From: Oscillospiraceae bacterium
GTDB lineage: Bacteria; Bacillota; Clostridia; Oscillospirales; Oscillospiraceae
Direction of reading: 5' to 3'
Assembly: GCA_021771635.1 (NCBI GenBank)
Contig: JAETOQ010000002.1
Coordinates: 1 to 64,000 of the forward strand
Length of the DNA: 64,000 nt
A program made the position numbers and the translations under genes. Below, one piece after another: positions 12,373 to 21,971 of the stretch. Each line of letters begins with the position of its first letter. Position 1 is the first letter of the stretch. Under the pieces are notes generated by a model, which was not told the origin of the DNA, made no database searches, and saw only the letters and a program-made list of their open reading frames with translations.

Positions 12373-12915
12373 ATGAATTGGCTTGATGAAGCAGCTGCGA
12401 AACTCAAAAAAAAAAACCAGGTCCTGTTTGCTAAAAACTCCGCGTATTTGCAGGATCTGCTTGCGCTTTTTCAAGGTCAGGATCATAAGGTGATGGCTTT
12501 ATGGGCGTTTGACTTTGCGTCCGAATCGATTGCCATGCTGGAGGAAAAATATCCGGAGGAGCATCGCCCAAGAGAGGCATTGGCAGCCGCTCAGGATTGG
12601 GCGGCCGGAAACGTGAAAATGCGGTGGGCGCAGAGAAAAATTCTGGATTGCCATGCCTTTGCAAAGGAAATCGACGCGAAAGAAGATATTGCCGTCTGCC
12701 ATGCCATCGGACAGGCCTGCGCGGTCGTTCACACCGCCGGACACGCGATCGGATATCCCATATATGATTTGACGGCTGTCATATACAGGCTGGGGATCGA
12801 GAACTGTGCAGAGGCCGTTGAAAAACGAAAACAGGACTATATCGACAGATTGTTCTATTGGAGCGAGCATTGCGGCGATCATAAGGGTGAATGGGCATCC
12901 TTTATGAATAAATAG
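12373..12915 (+). CDS. Putative immunity protein (Imm-5-like)
   Basis: ATG preceded by GGAGG; ALWAFDFASESIAMLEEKYPEEHRPREALAAAQDWAAGNVKMRWAQRKILDCHAFAKE resembles the putative immunity protein family. Confidence 0.6.
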   Translation: MNWLDEAAAKLKKKNQVLFAKNSAYLQDLLALFQGQDHKVMALWAFDFASESIAMLEEKYPEEHRPREALAAAQDWAAGNVKMRWAQRKILDCHAFAKEIDAKEDIAVCHAIGQACAVVHTAGHAIGYPIYDLTAVIYRLGIENCAEAVEKRKQDYIDRLFYWSEHCGDHKGEWASFMNK

Positions 12916-13097
12916 CCTCTCATTCCAAAATGCCGGGCCGTCAAAAAGGCTCCGCCCGCAGAGCGGTTGAATGTTTTCGCTGTTCTAATAAATCTAATAA
13001 AAAAGTTGTAAGATCCGGCGTTAAAAGTGCGGAAGAAAAGAGGGCGTTTTCCATAGAAGGCTTGACAAATTCTCAAAAAGGTCTTATCATGAGAAAC

Positions 13098-13196
13098 TGA
13101 CAATAGGGGAGTCCGAGTGGACGGGCTGAGAGTCGGATATATTCCGAGACCCTTGAAACCTGATCTGGATCATGCCAGCGTAGGGAGCATACTGTT
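13098..13196 (+). promoter_or_regulatory. TPP riboswitch (THI element)
   Basis: GGGGAGTCCG...GGGCTGAGAGTC...GACCCTTGAAACCTGATCTGGATCATGCCAGCGTAGGGAGC. Confidence 0.96.
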
Positions 13197-13230
13197 TTCG
13201 TCAAACAGATGGAGAATGACGATGGAGCGC

Positions 13231-13268
13231 ATGCCCCTGCCGGGATATCCGGCGGGGGCATTTTTGAT
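13231..13268 (+). terminator. Riboswitch expression-platform terminator
   Basis: tgcccctgccgggatatccggcgggggcatttttg between riboswitch and tenA. Confidence 0.85.
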
Positions 13269-13287
13269 TTTGAAACGGGAGGAAACC

Positions 13288-13950
13288 ATGATGACCACTT
13301 CCCAGCGCCTGCATGAGGCGGCACGGCCCATTTGGGACGCCTGCCTGTCCCATCCCTTCGTCACCGGCATTGGAGACGGCACTCTGCCGGTGGAGAAGTT
13401 CCAATATTTCATGCTGCAGGATTATCTGTATCTGTTCGACTATGCCCGGGTGTTTGCCCTGGGTGTGGTCAAGGCCCGGGATCCGGAACTGATGCGGACC
13501 TTTGCCAAAAACGTGGACGCCATTCTGGGCGGTGAGATGAACATCCACCGGACTTACATGGCCCGTCTGGGCATCAGCGAGGAGCAGGTCTTTGCCGTGA
13601 AGCCCGCCCTGGACAACCTGTCCTACACCCACTACATGCTGGCCGCGGCGGAGTCCGGCGGGCCCATGGAGATCGTGGCGGCCATTCTGGCCTGCTCCTG
13701 GAGCTATGCGGAGATCGGGCAGGTCCTGGCGAAGATCCCCGGCGCGGCGGACCACCCCTTCTACGGCGAGTGGATCCGGGGCTACGCTTCTGATGACTAC
13801 GCCGCCACCAACCAGGACTTGATCGACCTGATGGACGAGTTGTCCAAAGATGCCTCCCCCGCCCAGTTGACCTGTTTGGAGGAGATCTTTGTCAACTGCA
13901 GCCGCTATGAACTGGGGTTCTGGGACATGGCCTGGGAGATGCGTCCATGA
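13288..13950 (+). CDS. tenA: TenA-family thiaminase II / aminopyrimidine hydrolase
   Basis: PFVTGIGDGTLPVEKFQYFMLQDYLYLFDYARVFALG; follows TPP riboswitch. Confidence 0.93.
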   Translation: MMTTSQRLHEAARPIWDACLSHPFVTGIGDGTLPVEKFQYFMLQDYLYLFDYARVFALGVVKARDPELMRTFAKNVDAILGGEMNIHRTYMARLGISEEQVFAVKPALDNLSYTHYMLAAAESGGPMEIVAAILACSWSYAEIGQVLAKIPGAADHPFYGEWIRGYASDDYAATNQDLIDLMDELSKDASPAQLTCLEEIFVNCSRYELGFWDMAWEMRP

Positions 13951-14708
13951 GCATTCTGGAATTCGAGCATGTCTCTTACCAGTACCCCGGGGAGGGCTTT
14001 GACATCATCGACGATCTCTCCTTCTCCGTGGAACCGGGCTCCTTCCACTGCATCATCGGCGTCAGCGGCTGCGGAAAGAGCACCATCTTCCGCATGACCA
14101 ATGGCCTGCTCCAGCCCAAGTCCGGCGTCATCCGGGTGGGGGGTAAGGCCATCGGCGAACAGAAGCACTACTGCGGCTACATGCCCCAGAAGGACCTGCT
14201 GTTCCCCTGGCGGACCGTGGGAGAAAATCTGGCCCTGCCGCTGGAGATCATGGGCGGTCATTCCAAGGCGGAGCGGCGGGAGCTGATCGACGCGGCCCTG
14301 GCGGACGTGGGCCTGGCGGGCTGTCGGGACAAAATGCCGGAGGAGCTGTCCGGCGGCATGCGCCAGCGGGCGGCCTTCGCCCGGACCATGCTGACCGGCA
14401 GCGACCTTCTGCTGCTGGACGAGCCATTCTCCGCCCTGGACTTTCTCACCCGCATCTCCATGCAGGAGTGGCTGCTGGCTCAGTGGGAGAAACACAAAAA
14501 GACCATCCTCTTCATCACCCACGACGTGGAGGAGGCCATCTTCCTCTCCGGCAGTGTGCTGGCGGTGACGGAGACGCCCATCCACACCCTGGCGGAGATC
14601 CCCGTCCCCGCCGCCTATCCCCGCACCCGTGCGTGCCTCACAAGGCCGGACATGGTGGCCCTGCGGGAGGATCTGATCGGTGTATTGAGAAGGCAGGTGC
14701 AGTCATGA
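13947..14708 (+). CDS. thiZ: ABC transporter ATP-binding protein (HMP-precursor/thiamine type)
   Basis: Walker A GVSGCGKSTIF, signature LSGGMRQRAAFARTM, Walker B LLLLDEPFSALD. Confidence 0.88.
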   Translation: MSILEFEHVSYQYPGEGFDIIDDLSFSVEPGSFHCIIGVSGCGKSTIFRMTNGLLQPKSGVIRVGGKAIGEQKHYCGYMPQKDLLFPWRTVGENLALPLEIMGGHSKAERRELIDAALADVGLAGCRDKMPEELSGGMRQRAAFARTMLTGSDLLLLDEPFSALDFLTRISMQEWLLAQWEKHKKTILFITHDVEEAIFLSGSVLAVTETPIHTLAEIPVPAAYPRTRACLTRPDMVALREDLIGVLRRQVQS

Positions 14709-15460
14709 GAAATGCAAACAAGGGCAATCTGCCCGCCCTGATCTTTCTGTTCGCCCTGCTGTTTTTGTGGCAGCTGGGGGCCATGGAGGTCAACGCCGCC
14801 TACATTCTGCCCACCCCTCTCCAAATTTTACAGCGGCTGTGGGAGCTGCGGGGACCGCTGTTCACCGTGCACCTCCCCGCCACCATGGCGGTCACCGGCA
14901 TCGGCCTGCTGATCTCCATCGGCCTGGGCCTGCTGCTGGCGGTGTCCATGGACTGGAGTCCTCTGCTGCAAAAGTGCCTGTATCCGGTGGTGGTGGCCTC
15001 CCAGACCATCCCCACCACCGCCATCGCCCCTCTGTTTGTGCTGTGGTTCGGCTACGGCATCTGGAGCAAGGTGCTGGTGACGGTGCTCATCACCTTTTTC
15101 CCCATCACCATCACCGTCTATGACGGCTTCCGCGCCGCCAAGTTGGAAATGGCCGAGCTGCTGCTGACCTACGGCGCCTCCAAGCGGGACATCTTTTTGA
15201 AGATCAAGGTCCCCTGCGCCCTGCCCTATTTCTTCTCCGCCATCAAAATGGCGATCCCCATGAGCATCATCGGCGCCGCCATCGGTGAGTGGCTGGGGTC
15301 TCAAAGCGGCCTGGGCTACTTCTCCCGCCGGATGATGACCCAGCTAGACGGCGCGGGCGTATTCGCCCCCATCGTGCTGCTGAGCGCTGTGGCTATGCTG
15401 GTGGTGGCTCTGGTGGGCCTGCTGGAAAACAAGGCCGTAAAATGGCGGGGCGAGTCCTGA
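14705..15460 (+). CDS. thiX: ABC transporter permease (HMP-precursor type)
   Basis: Starts at overlapping ATG after ATP-binding gene; SsuC/ThiX-like membrane protein. Confidence 0.85.
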   Translation: MRNANKGNLPALIFLFALLFLWQLGAMEVNAAYILPTPLQILQRLWELRGPLFTVHLPATMAVTGIGLLISIGLGLLLAVSMDWSPLLQKCLYPVVVASQTIPTTAIAPLFVLWFGYGIWSKVLVTVLITFFPITITVYDGFRAAKLEMAELLLTYGASKRDIFLKIKVPCALPYFFSAIKMAIPMSIIGAAIGEWLGSQSGLGYFSRRMMTQLDGAGVFAPIVLLSAVAMLVVALVGLLENKAVKWRGES

Positions 15461-15503
15461 CGCCTGTTCCTCTGTAAAAAAAGAAAAAACAAAAGATTGG
15501 AGA

Positions 15504-16526
15504 ATGATGATGAAAAGAATTTCCACCCTCTTCCTGACCGCCCTGCTGTGCCTGTCCCTGCTGGCGGGCTGCGGCGCCCAAACAGGTCCCACTGACAGCA
15601 GCGGCGGCTCCGCCGAATCAAAGGAGCTGGACGTGGTGCTGGACTGGTATCCCAACGCCCTCCACGCCTTTCTGTACGTTGCCATTGAAAAGGGCTACTA
15701 CGCGGAGGAGGGACTGCATGTCAACATCCGCTTCCCCTCCAACGCCAACGACGCCATCTCCCTGGTGGCCGCCGGGAAGGCGGACATCGGCCTTTATTAC
15801 CAGCAGGATGTCATCCAGGCCCGGGCCGACCAGGGCGTGCCGGTGAAATCCATCGGCGCCGTGGTCCAGGCTCCACTGAACATTGTCCTGTCCCTGAAAG
15901 ATAAAAACATCACCTCCCCCGCAGACCTTGTGGGCAAGACTGTCGGCTACGCCGGTACGGAGCTGTCCGAGGCCCTGATCCGCAGCATCATGAACTATGT
16001 GGGCGCCGATTACAGCGACGTGACCATGATCGACGTGGGCTTTGACCTGATGAGCTCCATGACCACCGGCAATGTGGACGCCACCATCGGCTGCCTGGTG
16101 AACCATGAGGTGCCCCAGATGGAGGAAGAGGGCTTTGCCGTCAGCTGGTTCGACCTGGACGACTACGGCGTGCCCACCTATTACGAGGGCGTGTTCCTGG
16201 CGAATGACGACGCCATTGAAAACGACAGCGAGACGCTGAAGGCCTTCCTGCGGGCCAGCGCCCGCGGCTTCGCCGATATGCAGGCGGACCCGGAGGAGGC
16301 TCTGCGCATCCTGCTGGACAACCAGAATGAGGAGAACTTCCCCCTGTCCGAGACGGTGGAGCGCTCCAGCATGGAGACGCTGCTGCCCCTGATGGAGACG
16401 GCGGAGGCCCAGTTCCTCTCCCAGTCCGATGCGTGCTGGCAGGAGAACATCGACTGGATGCTGGAGCAAGGCTTAATTGATTCCGCTCCGTCTCTGGATG
16501 ACGTACGTGTCAATCTGGATTTCTAA
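15504..16526 (+). CDS. thiY: ABC transporter substrate-binding lipoprotein, NMT1/THI5-like
   Basis: Lipobox LLAGCG; LDVVLDWYPNALHAFLYVAIEKGYYAEEGLHV. Confidence 0.92.
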   Translation: MMMKRISTLFLTALLCLSLLAGCGAQTGPTDSSGGSAESKELDVVLDWYPNALHAFLYVAIEKGYYAEEGLHVNIRFPSNANDAISLVAAGKADIGLYYQQDVIQARADQGVPVKSIGAVVQAPLNIVLSLKDKNITSPADLVGKTVGYAGTELSEALIRSIMNYVGADYSDVTMIDVGFDLMSSMTTGNVDATIGCLVNHEVPQMEEEGFAVSWFDLDDYGVPTYYEGVFLANDDAIENDSETLKAFLRASARGFADMQADPEEALRILLDNQNEENFPLSETVERSSMETLLPLMETAEAQFLSQSDACWQENIDWMLEQGLIDSAPSLDDVRVNLDF

Positions 16527-16547
16527 AAAACTGCATATGATTGAAAC

Positions 16548-16586
16548 AAGCCCCGGCGGAATACTCCGCCGGGGCTTGCCTTTTTT
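16548..16586 (+). terminator. Rho-independent terminator of thi operon
   Basis: aagccccggcggaatactccgccggggcttgccttttttcc. Confidence 0.9.
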
Positions 16587-16612
16587 CCAATCACTTCTTC
16601 CGGATGAGGGGA

Positions 16613-19600
16613 TCAATACTCCACTTCTCCGGTGAAAACCAGCTTGGCGTCGCCGGTGAGTGTCACGGTCTCATCGGTGTAATTCACCACCAGATCGCCG
16701 CCCCGGACCCGGACCGTGATGTCACAGCCCTTGGAACAGAGGCCGTTGGCGACCGCTGCCACCACTGCCGCACAGGCGCCGGTGCCGCAGGCCATGGTCT
16801 CGCCGCTGCCCCGCTCCCATACCCGCATCTTGATGGTGCTGGGATTCACCACCCGGATAAACTCCGTATTGATGCGTTCAGGGAAGTAGGGGGCGTGCTC
16901 GAACCTGGGGCCGATGAAGTCGATGTCCACCGCGTCCACCCGGGGGCAGAACACCACGCAGTGGGGGTTGCCCACATCCACGCAGGTGATGTTGTAGGGC
17001 CGTCCGGCGATGCGGACGGGATAGTCCACCACGGTCTTCTCCGGGATGGTAAACCGCAGAGCCGCCGTATCCAGGGTGGCTCTGCCCATGTCCACGCAGG
17101 CGGAGGTGACCTTGCCGTTGGTGGTGTAGAGCTTCACGGTCTTGACTCCCTTGCCTGTCTCGATGGTCATCTCTTCCTTCCGCACAAGCCCAAAGTCGTA
17201 GAGATACTTGCACATGCACCGCAGGGCGTTGCCCGCCATGGCCCCTTCGCTGCCGTCGCTGTTGAACATCCGCATCCTGGCGTCGGCCTGTTCCGAGCGC
17301 TCCATCAGGATGATGCCGTCGGCACCGACACCGTAGTGCCGGTCACAGAAGGAGACACACAGGGACTCGGGACAGGTGATCTCCCCACGGAAGTTCTCCA
17401 GGAAGATGTAGTCGTTGCCGCAGGTCTGCATCTTGGCGAATTTCAGCTTCTGCCGCTCCGAGCGCAGGTGGCAGATGTCGATCAGTTCTGTGTTCTGCTG
17501 GGTGTAGCGGGAGGCCAGGATATCCGTCAGCGCGTTGGCGGTGTCCAGAGAGGTCAGGCAGGGGATACCCAGCTGGACGCAGCGGTGGTTCAGGCGGATG
17601 AAGTCCCGGATGTAGTTGGGCTCCGTGGAGCCGGTGAGGATCACATAATCGATCCTGCCGTCCTCCAGCATCTGGAATACCTTGTTATCCTGGCCCAGCT
17701 TGCCCACCACTTCCACGCTGGTGCCCAGCTGCTCAATCTCATGGGCGGTGCCGTCGGTGGCATAGAGCTTGTAGCCCATCTCGTCCAGCTTCCGGGCGAT
17801 GTTGACGATCTCCGGCTGATCCCGGTGGTTGACGGAGATCAACACACCGCCTCTCTGCTCCTTCTCCACCTTGTAGCCGGCGGAGACCAGGCCCTTGAAC
17901 AGTGCCTCCTGCATGTCCTTGCCCAGGCCCAGCACCTCGCCGGTGGACTTCATTTCCGGAGACAGGGCGGCGTTTGCGTCGGTGATCTTCTCAAAGGAAA
18001 AGACAGGCACCTTGACGGCCACATAGGGGGGCTGCTTGTAAAGTCCGGTGCCATAGCCCAGGGAGGCCAGGGGCTGCCCCACCATGACCCGGGTGGCGAG
18101 GTCCACCATGGGAACGCCCGTGACCTTGGAGATGTAAGGCACCGTCCGGGAGGCCCGGGGGTTCACCTCAATGACGTAGAGGTCATTTTGATAAATGAGA
18201 TACTGGATGTTGATAAGGCCCCGGGTGCCCAGGCTCAGCGCCAGCTTTTCAGAGCAGTCCACGATGACCTTGAGCATCTTGTCGCCGATGGAGAAGGGCG
18301 GATAGACGGCAATGGAGTCGCCGGAGTGGACGCCGGTGCGCTCAATGTGCTGCATGACGCCGGGGATCAGCACGTCCTTGCCGTCGGAGATGACGTCCAC
18401 TTCCAGCTCCTTGCCCATGAGGTACTGGTCCACCAGCACGGGATTTTCGATCTTGCCGGAGAGGATGACCTCCATATAGGTCCGCACATCCTCATCGTTG
18501 TGGGCGATGACCATGTTCTGGCCGCCGATGACGTAAGAGGGGCGCAGCAGCACGGGATAGCCCAGCTCGTGGGCGGCCGCCAGCGCCTGCTCCATGCCCA
18601 GAACGCCCCGGCCCTGGGGCCGCTTGATGGAAAAGCGCTCCAGCAGCTCGTCAAACCGCTCCCGGTCCTCGGCCATATCGATGGACTCAGCGGAGGTGCC
18701 TAAGATGGGGATGCCGTGGCTGTCCAGAAATTTGGTGAGCTTGATGGCCGTCTGGCCGCCGAAGGCCACCACCACGCCCACCGGCTTTTCCACATCGATG
18801 ATGTGCATCACATCCTCGGGGAACAGCGGCTCGAAGTACAGCCGGTCGGCTGTATCGTAGTCCGTGGAGACGGTCTCCGGGTTGTTGTTGACGATGACCA
18901 CCTCGTAGCCCAGCTCCTTCAGCGTCCACACACAGTGGACGGAGGAGTAGTCAAACTCAATGCCCTGGCCGATGCGGATGGGGCCGGAGCCCAGGACCAT
19001 AATGACGGGCTTGCCGCTGCGGGGGAAGGTCCGGGACTCGCAGAACTGGTCGAAGGTGGAGTAAAAATAGGGGGTCTCGGCGTCAAACTCCGCGCCGCAG
19101 GTGTCCACCATCTTGTAGACAGCGGTCTTGGCGGGTACGGGCAGCGCGTCCGCCTGGGCCAGCCGCTTCAGCGTGTCGTCGGGGTAGCCCATGCGCTTGC
19201 CTGCCTCATAGTGCTCCGCTGTCAGGCCGTCCTTCTCCAGGGCCAGCTCGAAGTCCGCCATTTTCTTCAGCTTTGCCAGGAACCAGCGGTCGATACGGGT
19301 GATGCCGAAGATCTCGCCGATGGAGACACCGGATTTCAGCGCCTCGAACACGGTGAAAATGCGGTGGTCGTCCACCCGGCGCAGCCGCTCCCAGATGGGG
19401 GCGTGGTCGTCGGGGTCCGGCTTGCGGTTGAGGCTGTCCAGACCCACTTCCGCGCCGCGGACAGCTTTCATCAGGGCCATCTCGAAGCTGGGGGCGATGG
19501 ACATGACCTCGCCGGTGGCCTTCATCTGGGTGCCCAGCTTCCGGGAGGCATCGGCAAACTTATCAAAGGGCCACTTGGGCATCTTCACCACGATATAGTC

Positions 19601-20650
19601 CAGGGTGGGTTCAAAGCAGGCGCAGGTCTTGCCGGTGATGTCGTTTTTGATCTCGTCCAGCGTGTAGCCCAGGGCGATCTTGGTGGTGATCTTGGCGATG
19701 GGATAGCCGGTGGCCTTGGAAGCCAGGGCGGAGGAACGGGACACACGGGGATTGACCTCAATGACCGCATACTCGAAGGTGTCGGGATTCAGGGCCAGCT
19801 GGCAGTTGCAGCCGCCCACGATGCCCAGGTGGGTGATGATATCCAAAGACGCGGAGCGGAGCATCTGGAACTCCTTGTCCGCCAATGTCTGGGTGGGGGC
19901 CACCACGATAGAGTCACCGGTGTGGACGCCCACGGGGTCCAGGTTCTCCATGGAGCAGACGGCGATGACGTTGCCCACGCTGTCCCGCATGGTCTCGAAT
20001 TCGATCTCTTTCCATCCGAAAATAGCCTTCTCGATCAGGACCTGGGTGATAGGAGAGGCGTCAAGGCCCGTCTGGGCGATGACACGCAGCTCCGCCTCAT
20101 TCTGAGCCGCGCCGCCGCCGGCACCGCCCAGGGTGAAGGCGGGACGGACGATGACGGGATAGCCGATGCGGGCGGCCACTTCCAGAGCGCCCTCCACCGT
20201 CTCCGCAATGTCGGAGGCGATGACCGGCTGGCCGATCTCCGCCATGGCCTCCTTGAACAGCTCCCGGTCCTCAGCCCGGGAGATGGCACGGGCCGAGGTG
20301 CCCAGCAGGCGGACGCCCTGCTCCTCCAAAAAGCCTTCCTTGTCCAACTGCATGGCCAAGGTCAATCCGGTCTGGCCGCCCAGGCCCGCCAGGATGCTGT
20401 CGGGTCTTTCCTTTTTGATGATGCGCTTGATGGTGTCAACGGTCAGCGGTTCCAGGTAAATTTCATCCGCCATAGCCTGGTCGGTCATGATGGTGGCGGG
20501 GTTGGAGTTGCACAGCACCACATTGACACCCGCCTCCTTCAGAATGCGGCAGGCCTGGGCGCCGGCGTAGTCGAACTCAGCGGCCTGACCGATAACGATG
20601 GGGCCGGAGCCGATCACCAGAACTTTTTTGATGCTTTTATCCAGAGGCAT
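16613..20650 (-). CDS. carB: Carbamoyl-phosphate synthase large chain fused in frame to a diaminopimelate epimerase (DapF)-family domain
   Basis: 1345 aa; full CarB (MPLDKSIKKVLVIGSGPIVIGQAAEFDYAG ... NTELIDICHLRSERQ) continuing without stop into KLKFAKMQTCGNDYIFLENF ... ERGSGETMACGTGACAA. Confidence 0.93.
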   Translation of the reverse strand: MPLDKSIKKVLVIGSGPIVIGQAAEFDYAGAQACRILKEAGVNVVLCNSNPATIMTDQAMADEIYLEPLTVDTIKRIIKKERPDSILAGLGGQTGLTLAMQLDKEGFLEEQGVRLLGTSARAISRAEDRELFKEAMAEIGQPVIASDIAETVEGALEVAARIGYPVIVRPAFTLGGAGGGAAQNEAELRVIAQTGLDASPITQVLIEKAIFGWKEIEFETMRDSVGNVIAVCSMENLDPVGVHTGDSIVVAPTQTLADKEFQMLRSASLDIITHLGIVGGCNCQLALNPDTFEYAVIEVNPRVSRSSALASKATGYPIAKITTKIALGYTLDEIKNDITGKTCACFEPTLDYIVVKMPKWPFDKFADASRKLGTQMKATGEVMSIAPSFEMALMKAVRGAEVGLDSLNRKPDPDDHAPIWERLRRVDDHRIFTVFEALKSGVSIGEIFGITRIDRWFLAKLKKMADFELALEKDGLTAEHYEAGKRMGYPDDTLKRLAQADALPVPAKTAVYKMVDTCGAEFDAETPYFYSTFDQFCESRTFPRSGKPVIMVLGSGPIRIGQGIEFDYSSVHCVWTLKELGYEVVIVNNNPETVSTDYDTADRLYFEPLFPEDVMHIIDVEKPVGVVVAFGGQTAIKLTKFLDSHGIPILGTSAESIDMAEDRERFDELLERFSIKRPQGRGVLGMEQALAAAHELGYPVLLRPSYVIGGQNMVIAHNDEDVRTYMEVILSGKIENPVLVDQYLMGKELEVDVISDGKDVLIPGVMQHIERTGVHSGDSIAVYPPFSIGDKMLKVIVDCSEKLALSLGTRGLINIQYLIYQNDLYVIEVNPRASRTVPYISKVTGVPMVDLATRVMVGQPLASLGYGTGLYKQPPYVAVKVPVFSFEKITDANAALSPEMKSTGEVLGLGKDMQEALFKGLVSAGYKVEKEQRGGVLISVNHRDQPEIVNIARKLDEMGYKLYATDGTAHEIEQLGTSVEVVGKLGQDNKVFQMLEDGRIDYVILTGSTEPNYIRDFIRLNHRCVQLGIPCLTSLDTANALTDILASRYTQQNTELIDICHLRSERQKLKFAKMQTCGNDYIFLENFRGEITCPESLCVSFCDRHYGVGADGIILMERSEQADARMRMFNSDGSEGAMAGNALRCMCKYLYDFGLVRKEEMTIETGKGVKTVKLYTTNGKVTSACVDMGRATLDTAALRFTIPEKTVVDYPVRIAGRPYNITCVDVGNPHCVVFCPRVDAVDIDFIGPRFEHAPYFPERINTEFIRVVNPSTIKMRVWERGSGETMACGTGACAAVVAAVANGLCSKGCDITVRVRGGDLVVNYTDETVTLTGDAKLVFTGEVEY

Positions 20651-21714
20651 TACCGGTCACCACCTTTCATAAGCTCCACAAAGCGGTCGAAGAGGAAGGA
20701 TGTATCTTTCGGCCCCGTGCAGGCCTCCGGGTGGAACTGTACGGTAAAGGCCCTCAAATCGGGATAGTCGATGCCCTCGCAGGTGCCGTCGTTGGCGTTG
20801 GCAAAGCTGACTTTGCCCAGCTTTACGGTGTCGGAGTCCACGGCGTAGCCGTGGTTTTGGCTGGTGATATACGTACGGACGCCGTTCAAGTCCCGGACAG
20901 GCTGGTTGACGCCCCGATGGCCGTATTTCAGCTTGTAAGTGGAGCCGCCCGCCGCCAGGGCCGTCAGCTGGTGCCCCAAGCAGATGCCGAACATGGGGAC
21001 CCTGCCCAGAAGCTTCTGGATCTGCTCGATCTGGAACACATTTTCCGCCGGGTCTCCCGGGCCGTTGGAGAGCATCACACCATCGGGGGCGGCCGCCAGG
21101 ATGTCCTCCGCCGGGGTATCGGCGGGCAGGACGGTGACGGTACAGCCACGCTTTTGCAGCTCCCGGATGATGTTGTGCTTCGCGCCGTAGTCCAGCAGAG
21201 AGACACGGAACTTCTCCTCTCCCTCCGCCGGGTGGACGGAGGAGGCTTTGCAGGTGACGGCGTTCACGACACCCGCCACCGCGTAGGTCTCCACCGGTGT
21301 CAGGTCGGCGGGCACCTTGCCGCAGATGGCGGCGTTCATGACGCCGTGCTCCCGGATGATCCGGGTCAGCTCCCGGGTGTCCACGCCGTACAGCCCCGGC
21401 ACGCCCTGCTCCTTCAGGAAGGTGTCCAGGTCGCAGTCCGTACGGAAGTTGGAGGGCACGTCGCACCACTCCCGGACCACATAGCCCTTCACACAGCAGG
21501 CGCCCTCAAAATCCTCCCGGATGATGCCGTAGTTGCCGATGAGGGGATAGGTCTGCATCACGATCTGCCCCGCGTAGCTGGGGTCCGTCAGTGTCTCGAT
21601 ATACCCGCACATGCCTGTGGTGAACACCAGTTCTCCCACCGTGTCGGCCTCGGCGCCAAAGCGAATCCCCTCAAACACCCGGCCATCCTGTAACACCAAA
21701 TAGCCTTTCTCCAT
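20650..21714 (-). CDS. carA: Carbamoyl-phosphate synthase small chain
   Basis: 354 aa; GLPGV-type amidotransferase motif MFGICLGHQLTALA; TAATG overlap with carB. Confidence 0.95.
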   Translation of the reverse strand: MEKGYLVLQDGRVFEGIRFGAEADTVGELVFTTGMCGYIETLTDPSYAGQIVMQTYPLIGNYGIIREDFEGACCVKGYVVREWCDVPSNFRTDCDLDTFLKEQGVPGLYGVDTRELTRIIREHGVMNAAICGKVPADLTPVETYAVAGVVNAVTCKASSVHPAEGEEKFRVSLLDYGAKHNIIRELQKRGCTVTVLPADTPAEDILAAAPDGVMLSNGPGDPAENVFQIEQIQKLLGRVPMFGICLGHQLTALAAGGSTYKLKYGHRGVNQPVRDLNGVRTYITSQNHGYAVDSDTVKLGKVSFANANDGTCEGIDYPDLRAFTVQFHPEACTGPKDTSFLFDRFVELMKGGDR

Positions 21715-21971
21715 GCTCTCCTCCTGCTTTTGACCGCATTTCGTCTATTTTACATGATTTGATGACATTATGATGGTTTTTTTCCCAACAGTCAACGTCT
21801 CCCGGCAATTTTTGAAGTAGACTTTCCGGAAAAATAGGTACTACTTTTTGTGCACTTTTGCAAAGGTGGACCTTTTTGCCGAAAACCGTGCCGAATTGCC
21901 GCGAATAGCGTTGCAAGGATGTCTTTTTCTGCGTATAATAGAGCCATCACACAACAGGGGGAGGTTCCGCT

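Noticed and set aside
16541-20767. 720-aa and 683-aa plus-strand ORFs
   Set aside because: Antisense artefacts of the high-GC carB-dapF gene; the plus-strand translations have low-complexity composition.
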